Assembly: GCA_964399625.1 (NCBI GenBank)
Contig: CAYNSB010000011.1
Span: 17,053 to 81,052 of the forward strand
Reading direction: 5' to 3'
Length of the DNA stretch: 64,000 nucleotides
From: CAYNSB01 sp964399625
GTDB taxonomy: Bacteria; Planctomycetota; Phycisphaerae; Phycisphaerales; UBA1924
Below are positions 24,758 to 32,529 of the stretch, in pieces. Under the pieces are notes generated by a model. The model was not told where the DNA came from, searched no databases, and saw nothing but the letters and a program-made list of their open reading frames with translations. The stretch's first letter is position 1. Each line of letters opens with the position of its first letter. A program made the translations under genes and the position numbers.

Positions 24758-25939
24758 ATGAAGACGTTCAAGCTCAAGAACCGTGACCTCGCCCACGCCC
24801 TTGGGGCCGTGCCCGGCGGCATGCCCTTCCGCCTCTTTGAGGTTCTGATCGGCAACAACACCAAGGCGCTGTCGCTCAGCCAGCCGCACAGCTTCCCCGC
24901 GCCCAGCACGCCCATCGAGCCCGACCACACCGGCGTTTCGTTCACCAACGACACCCCGTACTTCATGAAGCCCGGCACCGTCCTCGTGCAGGCGGCCAAC
25001 ATCGCGGGCGCAGGGCACAGCGCCTTCGACGTGGCCAGGGCGATCCAGAAGCACCAGATCGACGGCACGGTGGTCGCTGCGGGGCTCGACCACTACCCCG
25101 ACCTTGCGCCGGTGGAGTGGATGCTCGCGCTCCTGCCCCAGGAAGAGCTGGGCAAGTTCAACAACGCCATGCGCGACGTCCACGGGCCCAAGCCGGTCAT
25201 CCGTGCCTACGGCCAGTTCGTGGACGTTTCCAAGCAACTGATCTCGCCCGATGCACCCAAGGCGCCGGTGACGACCAAGCTGGAGCACGCGACGCTGGAA
25301 GTCCGCCCGACCCCCGGCGCCGGCACCATCAGCAAGCTCTACCGGGCGGAGGCCGAGTCCGCGGCGGAGATCATCGCCATCAGCGGCGCCGACGGCGTTG
25401 GCACGCCCACGAAGGCGCTGGTCGAGGTCGTGGGCACGTCCGCCCAGATCGACATGTTCAAGGCGCTGATCGAGGAATCGATCAAGCATCCCGGACCCCG
25501 CCACGCTGCCGCCGGCAGCTCCAACCACGAGCACGGGCTCGATGCGGGCCACATCTTCGTTTCCGCGGAGACCCGCCCACGCGATGTGCGGCACCTCGCC
25601 GACATCATCTCCAGCCGCGGGCTCTCGTTCAACACGGTCAACATGGCCCGCGTTCTGGACAGTCATCGCCGCACGTTTGCCCGCTGCGAGGGCGTGGTCG
25701 ACGCCGGGGACAACCAGAACCTGGTCGCCCTCTGCCGCGACATCGAGGAGCACGGGATCAAGCGCGGGATCCCCATCTCCGCCCGCCGCATCAATCCCGG
25801 CAACGGCGACATCGCGGCGTCGATGCAGGTCGCTCCCATCCTGCCGCCGCCGTCGGCGGTGAGCGTTGGCGTGCTCCGCCTGGTGAATCCCGACCAGGCG
25901 GCCGATCCGAACATCGAGCGTCGCCGCCGGGCCGCATAG
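24758..25939 (+). CDS. Cytoplasmic protein of unknown function
   Basis: 393 aa, no signal peptide. ATG at 24758 preceded by AGGAGAATGCC. Recognisable stretches: MPFRLFEVLIGNNTKALSLS, TPYFMKPGTVLVQAANIAGA, LAPVEWMLALLPQEELGKFN, a central ISKLYRAEAESAAEIIAISG / LVEVVGTSAQIDMFKALIEE that looks like an alpha/beta unit, and a C-terminal DIISSRGLSFNTVNMARVLD. I know no family for it. It has its own leader (about 200 bases) and its own terminator, as do the two small secreted genes before it. Confidence 0.68.
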   Translation: MKTFKLKNRDLAHALGAVPGGMPFRLFEVLIGNNTKALSLSQPHSFPAPSTPIEPDHTGVSFTNDTPYFMKPGTVLVQAANIAGAGHSAFDVARAIQKHQIDGTVVAAGLDHYPDLAPVEWMLALLPQEELGKFNNAMRDVHGPKPVIRAYGQFVDVSKQLISPDAPKAPVTTKLEHATLEVRPTPGAGTISKLYRAEAESAAEIIAISGADGVGTPTKALVEVVGTSAQIDMFKALIEESIKHPGPRHAAAGSSNHEHGLDAGHIFVSAETRPRDVRHLADIISSRGLSFNTVNMARVLDSHRRTFARCEGVVDAGDNQNLVALCRDIEEHGIKRGIPISARRINPGNGDIAASMQVAPILPPPSAVSVGVLRLVNPDQAADPNIERRRRAA

Positions 25940-25965
25940 CCGCACATCGATCACCGCAACCTACC

Positions 25966-25997
25966 GAACCCCGCACCTCTGCGGGGTTCTTTCGTTT
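25966..25997 (+). terminator. Rho-independent terminator
   Basis: Stem gaaccccgca/tgcggggttc with loop cctc, followed by tttcgttt, 26 bases after the stop of the 393-aa gene. Confidence 0.88.
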
Positions 25998-26138
25998 GAG
26001 CACAAGTGGGGGTGCTCACGAGTATTCGACGTGCAACTGGGGCAAGGTGGAGAACGGATAGAGCGACGTGCACGCGAGGAGATGTTGACGGGCGCGGCGT
26101 TCTGCCGCGTCCTGCGATCCAGGACCGGAGAGAGCGCC

Positions 26139-26387
26139 ATGGAAAAGCACCCGCTGGGCGAAGAGTTCGATCGCATCACGACGCCGAGGGCGATCCGCGC
26201 GCTCGCACGATGGTTGCTCCGCAGGTTCAAGTGGCACTTCCGGTCTGAGCGCGAGGCGATGGACTTCGTGATCGAATTGATCCTCGTCGAGGCCCGCCGC
26301 CTCGGACGGCAGGAACAGGCCCAGCGGCCGCTCGACTCCATCACAACGTGCGTCTTCCGCGAGGCGATCCGACGCATGGCCGGATGA
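26139..26387 (+). CDS. Small helical protein, unknown function
   Basis: 82 aa. ATG at 26139 with CGGAGAGAG upstream. Entirely helical and basic: TPRAIRALARWLLRRFKWHF, REAMDFVIELILVEARRLG, ITTCVFREAIRRMAG. The layout is faintly like sigma region 2, and a sigma region 4 protein is encoded about 700 bases downstream, but the match is too weak to name. Confidence 0.5.
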   Translation: MEKHPLGEEFDRITTPRAIRALARWLLRRFKWHFRSEREAMDFVIELILVEARRLGRQEQAQRPLDSITTCVFREAIRRMAG

Positions 26388-26532
26388 GCCGGAGGGGTGG
26401 GTCACGTGCGGTGACGTTCGATTCCTTATCGCCAAGATTTTTTGAGATGGCGTTGGAGAGACGCGGCGTTTGTGCGCTCTAGATGGGTGTGGACGTGGAG
26501 ATCCACAAGGCGAAAGAACCAAGGAGAAACCC

Positions 26533-26805
26533 ATGACCGAGCACAACCACAATCCACTCAAGACAACCGCCGGAGGGGTGATACCATCCGATCCTTGTCC
26601 GAACTCCGCCCACGTGCAGGAGAAGGATCACAATGCCGCCAAGAGCTCATCCGTCGCGTCGTCCGGAAGCACCCCCGGGCACGGCGAAAGCGACCGGAGG
26701 GGGGTTCACACCGGGCACGGCGGCCACAACGTGCGAGCCGCCGGCCACACCCACTCCGAACACGAGCACGCCCGCGCTGAGGCTGACCGCGCCGCTGCTC
26801 AGTAA
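26533..26805 (+). CDS. Small His-rich protein overlapping the next gene
   Basis: 90 aa. ATG at 26533 with AAGGAG seven bases upstream, the best Shine-Dalgarno in the area. The sequence is low-complexity, rich in His, Ser, Gly and Ala, with GVHTGHGGHNVRAAGHTHSE near the end, suggesting metal binding or disorder. It overlaps the 114-aa gene starting at 26633 by 173 bases in another frame. Either both are made or one is a shadow; the strong ribosome site favours translation here. Confidence 0.45.
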   Translation: MTEHNHNPLKTTAGGVIPSDPCPNSAHVQEKDHNAAKSSSVASSGSTPGHGESDRRGVHTGHGGHNVRAAGHTHSEHEHARAEADRAAAQ

Positions 26806-26977
26806 CGCCCAGGTCGAGAAGATCGCAACCGACGTGATCGAAGAGACGAACCGGGCTGGCGTGAGCGACGAAGAAGCGGGACGTCGATTCGTCAAGGCCG
26901 TGTCCTCGATGACCCTGGAGCAGAAGTGCCTCGCGTTGCGGACGGCCGTCCGCAACCTGCTCCAGCCCAAGAAGTGA
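26633..26977 (+). CDS. Small protein with helical C-terminal domain, overlapping the His-rich gene
   Basis: 114 aa. ATG at 26633 preceded by AGGAGAAGGA with suitable spacing. The first 55 residues are Pro/Thr/Ala-rich. The last 60 (LLSNAQVEKIATDVIEETNR, VSDEEAGRRFVKAVSSM, TLEQKCLALRTAVRNLL) have good protein-like helical sequence outside the overlap, so this frame is likely real. No family recognised. Confidence 0.6.
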   Translation: MPPRAHPSRRPEAPPGTAKATGGGFTPGTAATTCEPPATPTPNTSTPALRLTAPLLSNAQVEKIATDVIEETNRAGVSDEEAGRRFVKAVSSMTLEQKCLALRTAVRNLLQPKK

Positions 26978-27073
26978 TCATCCTGGTTCCGGTCGACGCC
27001 GGGGCCAGCGATTTCCCGGCGACAATCCGTTCGCGTCGCGTCCGCGATCGTGGGGCCCAGGAGGGAGATCCCG

Positions 27074-27610
27074 ATGGCGATGCGTCCTGTCGACGACACG
27101 CTCGATGCTTTGATCCAGCCTGACACGATAACCATGATCGCGAAGATCGTGTTTGCGCGCGCTGATGGATTCGAGTCTGTTGATGATGTCCTGAGCTGGT
27201 GTTTCGAGCACATCATCGCTGCATCACACGGGATCGCCCGCCAGATCGCCCGGGGCGAGCACATCGGCTCGCCCTTCGCGATCGCCGTTCAGCACGTATA
27301 CCTTCGAGCCCTTGCCGAGATCAGTCGTCGGCGAAGGGCGTTCGCGAAGCATGCCGATCTGGACCCCGCTCAGCTCCCAGCGCCCGCGCAGAACGTCACC
27401 GACGAAGCGTTGTGGGAGGCCGTCTGCGGGCTGCCGGATGAAGCCCGCGAGATCATCACGCTCATCTTTTATCGCGGCCTGTCTGCAAGGGAGGTGGCAC
27501 GCATGCTCGAAGTGGCGATCAACACGGTCTACAACCGCCGCAGCTCTGCGCTTGCTCTTCTGAAGGCGCAACTCTCGGATGGTGACGATGATCGGCGTGC
27601 CGCGGCGTGA
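27074..27610 (+). CDS. Sigma-70 region 4 protein (ECF-like sigma factor)
   Basis: 178 aa. ATG at 27074 preceded by GGGAGATCCCG. The C-terminal domain is a clear sigma region 4: LWEAVCGLPDEAREIITLIF, YRGLSAREVARMLEVAINTV, YNRRSSALALLKAQL. The N-terminal ~100 residues (DVLSWCFEHIIAASHGIARQ, FAIAVQHVYLRALAEISRR) would be region 2 but are divergent. Likely a regulator of neighbouring island genes. It is the last gene of the rightward run from 22375 and has no adjacent anti-sigma gene. Confidence 0.75.
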   Translation: MAMRPVDDTLDALIQPDTITMIAKIVFARADGFESVDDVLSWCFEHIIAASHGIARQIARGEHIGSPFAIAVQHVYLRALAEISRRRRAFAKHADLDPAQLPAPAQNVTDEALWEAVCGLPDEAREIITLIFYRGLSAREVARMLEVAINTVYNRRSSALALLKAQLSDGDDDRRAAA

Positions 27611-27757
27611 GTGCGCCGATGCACTCGCCTTGGGGATCGTTGATCACCCGTTCGACGTGCAGTCCGTGCCGTTCCGGCTTGTCGCGTGTACGACCAGCAT
27701 GGTCACGAACACAATCGATCCAGAAATTTTCGTCGCGTGCTCTGTTTGACGTGTGCA

Positions 27758-29329
27758 CTAGGGGCATCCGGCGCGGAAGCGAGTCAGGAAGCACGAGAAA
27801 TCACCCGCGTTGAGCACGGGAACGACGCTGCTTCCATCGCAATTCGCAAACGCATCACCAGCGCGGAATCGCAGCAGGAAGCACGAGAAGTCGTTGGCAT
27901 TGAGCGTTGGCGGGATGGACGAGCAATCGCAGTTCGCGTAGCAGATCGCGAGCGTCGCGGCGTTGCTCGTCGCGCTGCCGCAGGCGTTGATGACGACGCA
28001 CCGAAACTCGGCGCGGGGCGTGGGTCCAGGCGGCGCGCCGCCCTCGCTGTACCCCGTCACGTCCACCTGCGGCAACACCCCGCCCACGGACTGGAACGAG
28101 GCCACGCCGTCGGTGTTCGCGCCCGCGGTGACGTTGATCCACTGAGGCTGGCCCGCGCGTCGCCATTGCCACTGGAACGTGAACGGGCCGACGCCCGAGG
28201 GTGTCACCAGGTACGACGCGGTGCCCGTCGCGCATGTTGTGACGGACGTCGGGCCAACCGTGGGCAACCGGCCCGGAGGGCACGGGAGCGTCACCATCCA
28301 GCCCGTCGTCGCAACGGGAGTCCACCCCACAAGAGTTCGCCCGTCCCCGCTGATGCCGGTCGCCGCCGCAAGTGTGTTCCCGCGAAGGTCGACGCCCCGA
28401 GCCGGAAGGTACGTGTTCAGATCCACAATACCGAGCTCGTCGGACCAGAGTGCTGCCCCGTTGACGCCATTGCCCACCGCGATCGAGCCGTCGGCGTTGC
28501 AGGCGTAGATCCATCCGAGTGGCGGATTGGGAAATCGCGTCGGGGCATAGGTGACGGATCCGCCGCGGGTCCATCGGGCTGGCATCCACTGGCCCAGCCA
28601 GATCTGCCCCACAACAACATCGCCGTTCGCGCTGATGCCGGTCGGCAGTCCGGCAAAGGAATACGGATACGCAAACGCACCGTCGAAGTAGCAGAACAAG
28701 AAGTCGAGCCCCGAGCCCTGGACTCCCCCTTGCCCAACAAACCGGAGCCCGTCGGCACTCACCAGACGCGCCGTTGGTCCAGAGAGCGCGTGCCCATCCA
28801 GATCAAGAAATACGTTGAAGAGAGTCTCGTTCCACCGCGTCCCATCGAACACCCACTTTGCCATCGTCCCCGGTTCGTGGTATCCGAAGGCGACCGTGCC
28901 ATCGCCGCTGATCGAAACCACCGTCGAACCGCCCGGTCCACCCGCCAAGAACTCAAGCCCCCTCGACTCGGACCATACAAAGGCCCCATCCGTCGTGCCG
29001 TTGTTGCCGATCCCGACAACAACACTGCCGTCTGCGCTAACGGCAAAGGCTTCCCCATTGCACAGGACCTGTGGCACCCCCGACGCAGTCCATCGCACCG
29101 CCTTGGCCGGGCCGGAGCCGGTGCGTCCCACGGCCACGCGACCGTCCGCGCTCACGGCGTTGGGATATGTCCCGGCATTGCCCGTGTCGGGCAGCGGCTG
29201 GAGAACCACGTACGATTGACCCGACGCCGCCGGCACACCAAGCAACATCGCGATGTGGGCCAGGTTCATTAGCGCAGATCGACGGCCCGGCGCGAGCGTG
29301 GCTGCATGACGCTGATCAAGCCCTTCCAA
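27758..29329 (-). CDS. Secreted HAF-repeat protein with Ig-like and GC-type dockerin domains
   Basis: 523 aa from a TTG at 29329 that has GAGG five bases upstream; an internal ATG at 29269 has no ribosome site. The signal sequence ends near AASGQ. Residues about 50-350 carry repeats of the type AVSADGRVAVG, AVSADGSVVVG, SISGDGTVAFG, GISANGDVVVG, GISGDGRTLVG (HAF/autotransporter-type beta-propeller repeats). An Ig-like segment with FQWQWRRAGQPQWINV and CVVINACGSATSNAATL follows, then the duplicated dockerin module in the last 60 residues. It is inside the island, convergent with the sigma-like gene. Confidence 0.85.
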   Translation of the reverse strand: MEGLDQRHAATLAPGRRSALMNLAHIAMLLGVPAASGQSYVVLQPLPDTGNAGTYPNAVSADGRVAVGRTGSGPAKAVRWTASGVPQVLCNGEAFAVSADGSVVVGIGNNGTTDGAFVWSESRGLEFLAGGPGGSTVVSISGDGTVAFGYHEPGTMAKWVFDGTRWNETLFNVFLDLDGHALSGPTARLVSADGLRFVGQGGVQGSGLDFLFCYFDGAFAYPYSFAGLPTGISANGDVVVGQIWLGQWMPARWTRGGSVTYAPTRFPNPPLGWIYACNADGSIAVGNGVNGAALWSDELGIVDLNTYLPARGVDLRGNTLAAATGISGDGRTLVGWTPVATTGWMVTLPCPPGRLPTVGPTSVTTCATGTASYLVTPSGVGPFTFQWQWRRAGQPQWINVTAGANTDGVASFQSVGGVLPQVDVTGYSEGGAPPGPTPRAEFRCVVINACGSATSNAATLAICYANCDCSSIPPTLNANDFSCFLLRFRAGDAFANCDGSSVVPVLNAGDFSCFLTRFRAGCP

Positions 29330-29442
29330 GTGATCCTCGTGCGATGACCTTTGCGGGCTGCGGATGGTGAGTCTACCTCAGCACGGACCCTGGCTCGGAG
29401 TGGGTTCGAGCCTTTCCAAACCACACTTGAGAAAGCGAGACC

Positions 29443-29663
29443 TTAACGCTCGCGCTCTTCGTCACGATGGCGCTGACGCTCGCGTTCGATCAGAAACTCG
29501 GCCGGCTCCATCACTCGGATGTCGGGGAACCGCTCCTGGAACTCCCGGGCCCAGGGCTTGGCCGCGTCGTTGAGACCAAGAAGATGCTTGTCCCGAGAGA
29601 CGATGAGCTTCGCGTCGGCGACGATCGCCAGGTTGACGTACTCCGAGTCGTCGCGATCGAGGG
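29443..29663 (-). pseudogene. C-terminal half of a PIN-domain toxin
   Basis: Only the end of a PIN RNase is left: DRDDSEYVNLAIVADAKLIV, SRDKHLLGLNDAAKPW, RFPDIRVMEPAEFLIE. The acidic residues of DRDDSEY and SRDKHLL match the later PIN active-site acids. The first half, with the initial catalytic Asp, is missing. The open frame continues to 29859, but beyond about 29663 it is antisense to a TPR fragment. No antitoxin gene is present. Confidence 0.75.
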
Positions 29664-29664
29664 G

Positions 29665-29805
29665 ATGCGCCGACGCATGTTCCCGGGCGATCACCCCGAC
29701 GTGGCGGCGAGTATGGGTAACCTCGCCGGGCTCTATCACAGAACCAATCGAGATAGCGACGCGAGGGCTCTCATTCACGAAGCGGTCGCCATGGCGGCCC
29801 GGGTC
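29665..29805 (+). pseudogene. Fragment of a kinesin-light-chain type TPR protein
   Basis: Plus-strand frame reading MFPGDHPDVAASMGNLAGLY, HRTNRDSDARALIHEAVAMA, ARVFPP, a single typical TPR_10/TPR_12 unit (GxDHPDVAxSLxNLAxLYxxxGRxxEAExLxxxALAM). It has no start or stop of its own and abuts the truncated PIN gene at about 29664, so it is debris from a separate TPR (often TPR-kinase) gene. Confidence 0.65.
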
Positions 29806-30080
29806 TTCCCCCCCGGGCCACCCACGTCGCGAGACAATTGACGCATGGAAGAAGACCATCGACGGCGAGTGATTTCCGATCTCGCGCCACGTCGTTGCTT
29901 TCCATCGGAGCTACAGGTCGTGCTCGCCTCTCCCGGCAAGTGCGACAAACTCTGTATTCACGCCTTGCCCTCCCCCTCATTGAATGTCCTCACCATCGCC
30001 AGGATGCCCGCCCGCACCGGCGCGGGCAATTCGGACCATGCCGCGACCACCCCCGCCAAGTCGGGATCGACAATCATGCC

Positions 30081-30139
30081 CGCGTCGGCTCTTACGCCGC
30101 GCGTCGGATCTGACCGAATCGCGTCGGATTTCGCGTCGC
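30081..30139 (+). repeat. Tandem cgcgtcgg repeats, right island arm
   Basis: Units beginning cgcgtcgg start at 30081, 30100 and 30120, that is every 19-20 bases (about two helical turns), the last being the 20-base sequence also present at 9906-9925. They are 42-100 bases from the right att core. The spacing and position suggest arm-type integrase binding sites; an alternative is codon-level repetition in the coding tail. Confidence 0.45.
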
Positions 30140-30180
30140 CTCGCGCAGAATCGCTTGAATTGCCCGTGTTTCCTGCTGCA

Positions 30181-30203
30181 GTTCGAATCCCGTCGGGGTC
30201 ATT
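30181..30203 (+). repeat. Right attachment site (att core)
   Basis: Exact copy of the 23-base tRNA-Glu 3' end at 9771-9793. Upstream sequence (tgctgca) does not continue the tRNA and downstream sequence (cgcccatc) differs from the left copy, so this is the distal junction of the island with the chromosome. Confidence 0.93.
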
Positions 30204-30492
30204 CGCCCATCCGGCACATCGCCACGGTGCGATCGGGCGTGCGAAGACGCCTGCCCGCCGGATGCCCAAGAAATCCCTCTGAACGCGCGGCCTGATCTCG
30301 ATGCGAGTCGAGCCGGCGACCATCGCACGCCCGCCGAGCCTCTCTTCGAACGGCGTGCGCCGGTGCTGCCCTGTCCGCACACACCGAGTCCTTGCAGCGC
30401 TCGTCATTTTTTCTGAAAGCCGCTGCAATGGGGTGTCGGCCCTCTCGTTGGACCCTCCAACCCGTACGTGCGCGGGGGTGGAGAACAACACC

Positions 30493-32427
30493 ATGACGAT
30501 CCGTGAAGATGCGTGTTCTGGCAAAGATCGAGCGTCCCGTCGGGGCCGATTCGTTCGCCCGGGCAAGGCCCTTCCGCTGGCGTTGTGCGCGGGCGTGCCC
30601 ATCGCGCTGGGCACGGTGCTCGCCGTGGCCTATGCCGCGCTCCCGCCCGTGCCCGTCCCGCCCGAGAACCAGATCTCCGAGGCCAAGCGAGTTCTGGGCA
30701 AGATCCTTTTCTTCGACGAGCAGCTCTCGACCAGCAACGCCGTCTCGTGCGCCTCATGCCACGTCATGTCGTTCGGCGGCGCCGACCCGCGCCTGGCCCG
30801 CAACCCCGGGCCCAACGGCGTGATCGAGAACAACGCCAACAACATCGGCGACGATCGCGTCGCGTCGCCCGGCGTCGTGCAGTCCGATGCGCTCAACGAC
30901 TTCGTGCGGAACGCCGTCTTCGGCGTCGCGCCCCAGATCACCGATCGCGCCGCGCCCTCGCCCATCAACGCCGCGTACATCCCCAACGCCTTCTGGGACG
31001 GGCGTGCCACCTCGACGTTCACCGATCCGCAGACGGGGCAGGTCGCGATCGCCAACGGCGGCGCCCTGGAAAGCCAGTGCGTCGCGCCGCCCCTGAGCAC
31101 GACCGAGATGGCCCACGCCGGGTACGACTGGCTGGGCATCGCCGACAAGCTCAATCGCGTGAACCCGCTGGACCTGGCGACGAATCTACCGACGGACGTC
31201 GCGACGCGCCTCGCGTCCAATCCCTCCTACGGGCAGCTCTTCACCGACGCGTTCGGCGATCCCGCGATCACCGCGCGCCGCGTCGCCTTCGCCGTCGCGA
31301 CCTACGAGCGCACGCTCATCGCGGACCAGACGCCGTGGGACGCCTTCGTGGGCGGCAATCCCAACGCGCTCACGGCTCAGCAGATCAACGGCTTCAACCT
31401 GATGCAGCAGCCCCCGCCGGGCACGCCCCCGGGCACGCCGGGCTCCTGCGTCGTGTGCCACGCCCCGCCGCTCTTCAGCAATCAGACGTTCCGCGCCATC
31501 GGCGTGCGCCCGCCCTCGGAGGACCTTGGTCGTCAGAACGTCACGGGCAACGCCGCCAACCGCGGGCAGTTCAAGGTGCCCTCGCTGCGCAACGTGAACC
31601 TCAAGACGTCCTTCATGCACAACGGGCAGTTCAGCAACCTGAACCAGGTGCTCGCGTTCTACGCCAAGGCGCCGGGCTCACCCCCAATGAACCCCGACAA
31701 CCTCGACCCCGCCGCCGCCGCGATCCGCTTCGGGCCCCAGCAGCAGGCCGACATCGTCGCGTTCCTCACGGGCGGGCTCACCGACGCGCGCGTGCAGAAC
31801 CAGCAGTTCCCCTTCGATCGCCCCACGCTCTTTGGCGAGCGCCTCCTCAACCGCTCCACCGTCATCACGGGCGGGGAGATCAGCGGCACGGGCGGGCAGG
31901 TGCCCACGATCATCGTCCCCGATCCCGCGATGGTCGGCAACATCGACCACCGCGTCGGGCTCGATCGCGCCCTGGCCGGCGCCACGGCGCGCCTGGCGCT
32001 CTCGAATGTTCCGCCCGTGGGTGGCGTCATCACGCCCCAGCGCTTCCTCACCGAGACCATCGTCCCCGCCAGCGGCACCGCGACCTTCCACATGCCGCTC
32101 AACCCGGGCGAGTACCTGGGCGGGCAGGTCCTCTTCGTGCAGTGGCTCATCGACGACCCCTCCGCCGCCGGCGGCGTCGCGCGATCGGGCGTGGCGCGCC
32201 TGCCGCTCTTCTGCGGGCGCACCGGGTGCATCACCGTCACCTGCTACGCCAACTGCGACGGCAGCACGAACTCGCCCACGCTCAGCGCCAACGACTTCAC
32301 GTGCTTCCTGCAGAAGTTCCGCGCGGGCGATCCGTACGCCAATTGCGACGGCAGCACCGACACGCCGAGCCTGACCGCCGCCGACTTCTCCTGCTTCCTG
32401 ACCTCGTTCCGGGGCGGATGCCAGTAG
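30493..32427 (+). CDS. Secreted di-heme cytochrome c peroxidase-like protein with GC-type dockerin
   Basis: 644 aa. ATG at 30493 preceded by GGAGAACAACACC. An N-terminal hydrophobic segment (KALPLALCAGVPIALGTVLA) exports it. Two c-type heme sites: CASCH at 86-90 and CVVCH at 319-323, with INAAYIPNAFWDGRATSTFT, VPSLRNVNLKTSFMHNGQF and ALGKILFFDEQLSTSNAVSC-like segments that place it in the CcpA/MauG family. A ~150-residue beta domain follows, then the duplicated dockerin module in the last 62 residues. It probably reduces peroxide or oxidises a partner at the cell surface, held there through the dockerin. It is the first chromosomal gene right of the island, followed by a terminator. Confidence 0.9.
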   Translation: MTIREDACSGKDRASRRGRFVRPGKALPLALCAGVPIALGTVLAVAYAALPPVPVPPENQISEAKRVLGKILFFDEQLSTSNAVSCASCHVMSFGGADPRLARNPGPNGVIENNANNIGDDRVASPGVVQSDALNDFVRNAVFGVAPQITDRAAPSPINAAYIPNAFWDGRATSTFTDPQTGQVAIANGGALESQCVAPPLSTTEMAHAGYDWLGIADKLNRVNPLDLATNLPTDVATRLASNPSYGQLFTDAFGDPAITARRVAFAVATYERTLIADQTPWDAFVGGNPNALTAQQINGFNLMQQPPPGTPPGTPGSCVVCHAPPLFSNQTFRAIGVRPPSEDLGRQNVTGNAANRGQFKVPSLRNVNLKTSFMHNGQFSNLNQVLAFYAKAPGSPPMNPDNLDPAAAAIRFGPQQQADIVAFLTGGLTDARVQNQQFPFDRPTLFGERLLNRSTVITGGEISGTGGQVPTIIVPDPAMVGNIDHRVGLDRALAGATARLALSNVPPVGGVITPQRFLTETIVPASGTATFHMPLNPGEYLGGQVLFVQWLIDDPSAAGGVARSGVARLPLFCGRTGCITVTCYANCDGSTNSPTLSANDFTCFLQKFRAGDPYANCDGSTDTPSLTAADFSCFLTSFRGGCQ

Positions 32428-32453
32428 ACCGCCGGAGCGACAACCAATCGCAA

Positions 32454-32489
32454 AACGCAGCCGACCCGCGTGTCGGCTGCGTTGCTTTT
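32454..32489 (+). terminator. Rho-independent terminator
   Basis: Stem aacgcagccgac/gtcggctgcgtt with loop ccgcgt followed by gctttt, 26 bases after the peroxidase stop codon. Confidence 0.9.
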
Positions 32490-32529
32490 GGGCCGTGAAC
32501 CCCAGCTGACCCGCACCCCGAATCAAATA

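Larger units (their letters stand above)
9771..30203. mobile_element. 20.4 kb integrative island inserted in tRNA-Glu
   Basis: The island is bounded by 23-base direct repeats of the tRNA-Glu 3' end. The tRNA-proximal end encodes a tyrosine integrase reading toward the tRNA, behind a cassette of small HTH proteins, a TOPRIM-ATPase and an XRE regulator, which is a common arrangement in tRNA-integrated elements. Cargo includes an AbiE-like toxin and antitoxin, a DUF499 ATPase remnant, a metalloprotease lipoprotein, two dockerin proteins and several unknown genes. Base composition is less GC-rich than the flanks in places (for example 17.6-18.5 kb). No conjugation or capsid genes are seen, so it would need a helper or natural uptake to move between cells. 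Confidence 0.9.
29958..30203 (-). pseudogene. Stranded alternative C-terminus of the island integrase
   Basis: Reading leftward through the right att core, the frame is NDPDGIRT (same codons as integrase residues 418-425) and continues with AAGNTGNSSD..., then DPDLAGVVAAWSELPAPVRA, GILAMVRTFNEGEGKA and a stop at 29958. The last part resembles the conserved tail of many planctomycete integrases (D..L..V...W..LP..vR..ILAMV). The frame agrees with that of int: the offset of the two cores is 20410 bases, which maps the int codon phase onto this one. In the circular form int would be 417 + 81 = 498 aa. In the integrated state this piece has no start. Confidence 0.8.

Noticed and set aside
24650..25954. 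434-codon minus-strand frame opposite the 24758 gene
   Set aside because: No ribosome site, Arg/Gly/Asp-rich shadow; the plus-strand gene has AGGAG and a terminator right behind it.
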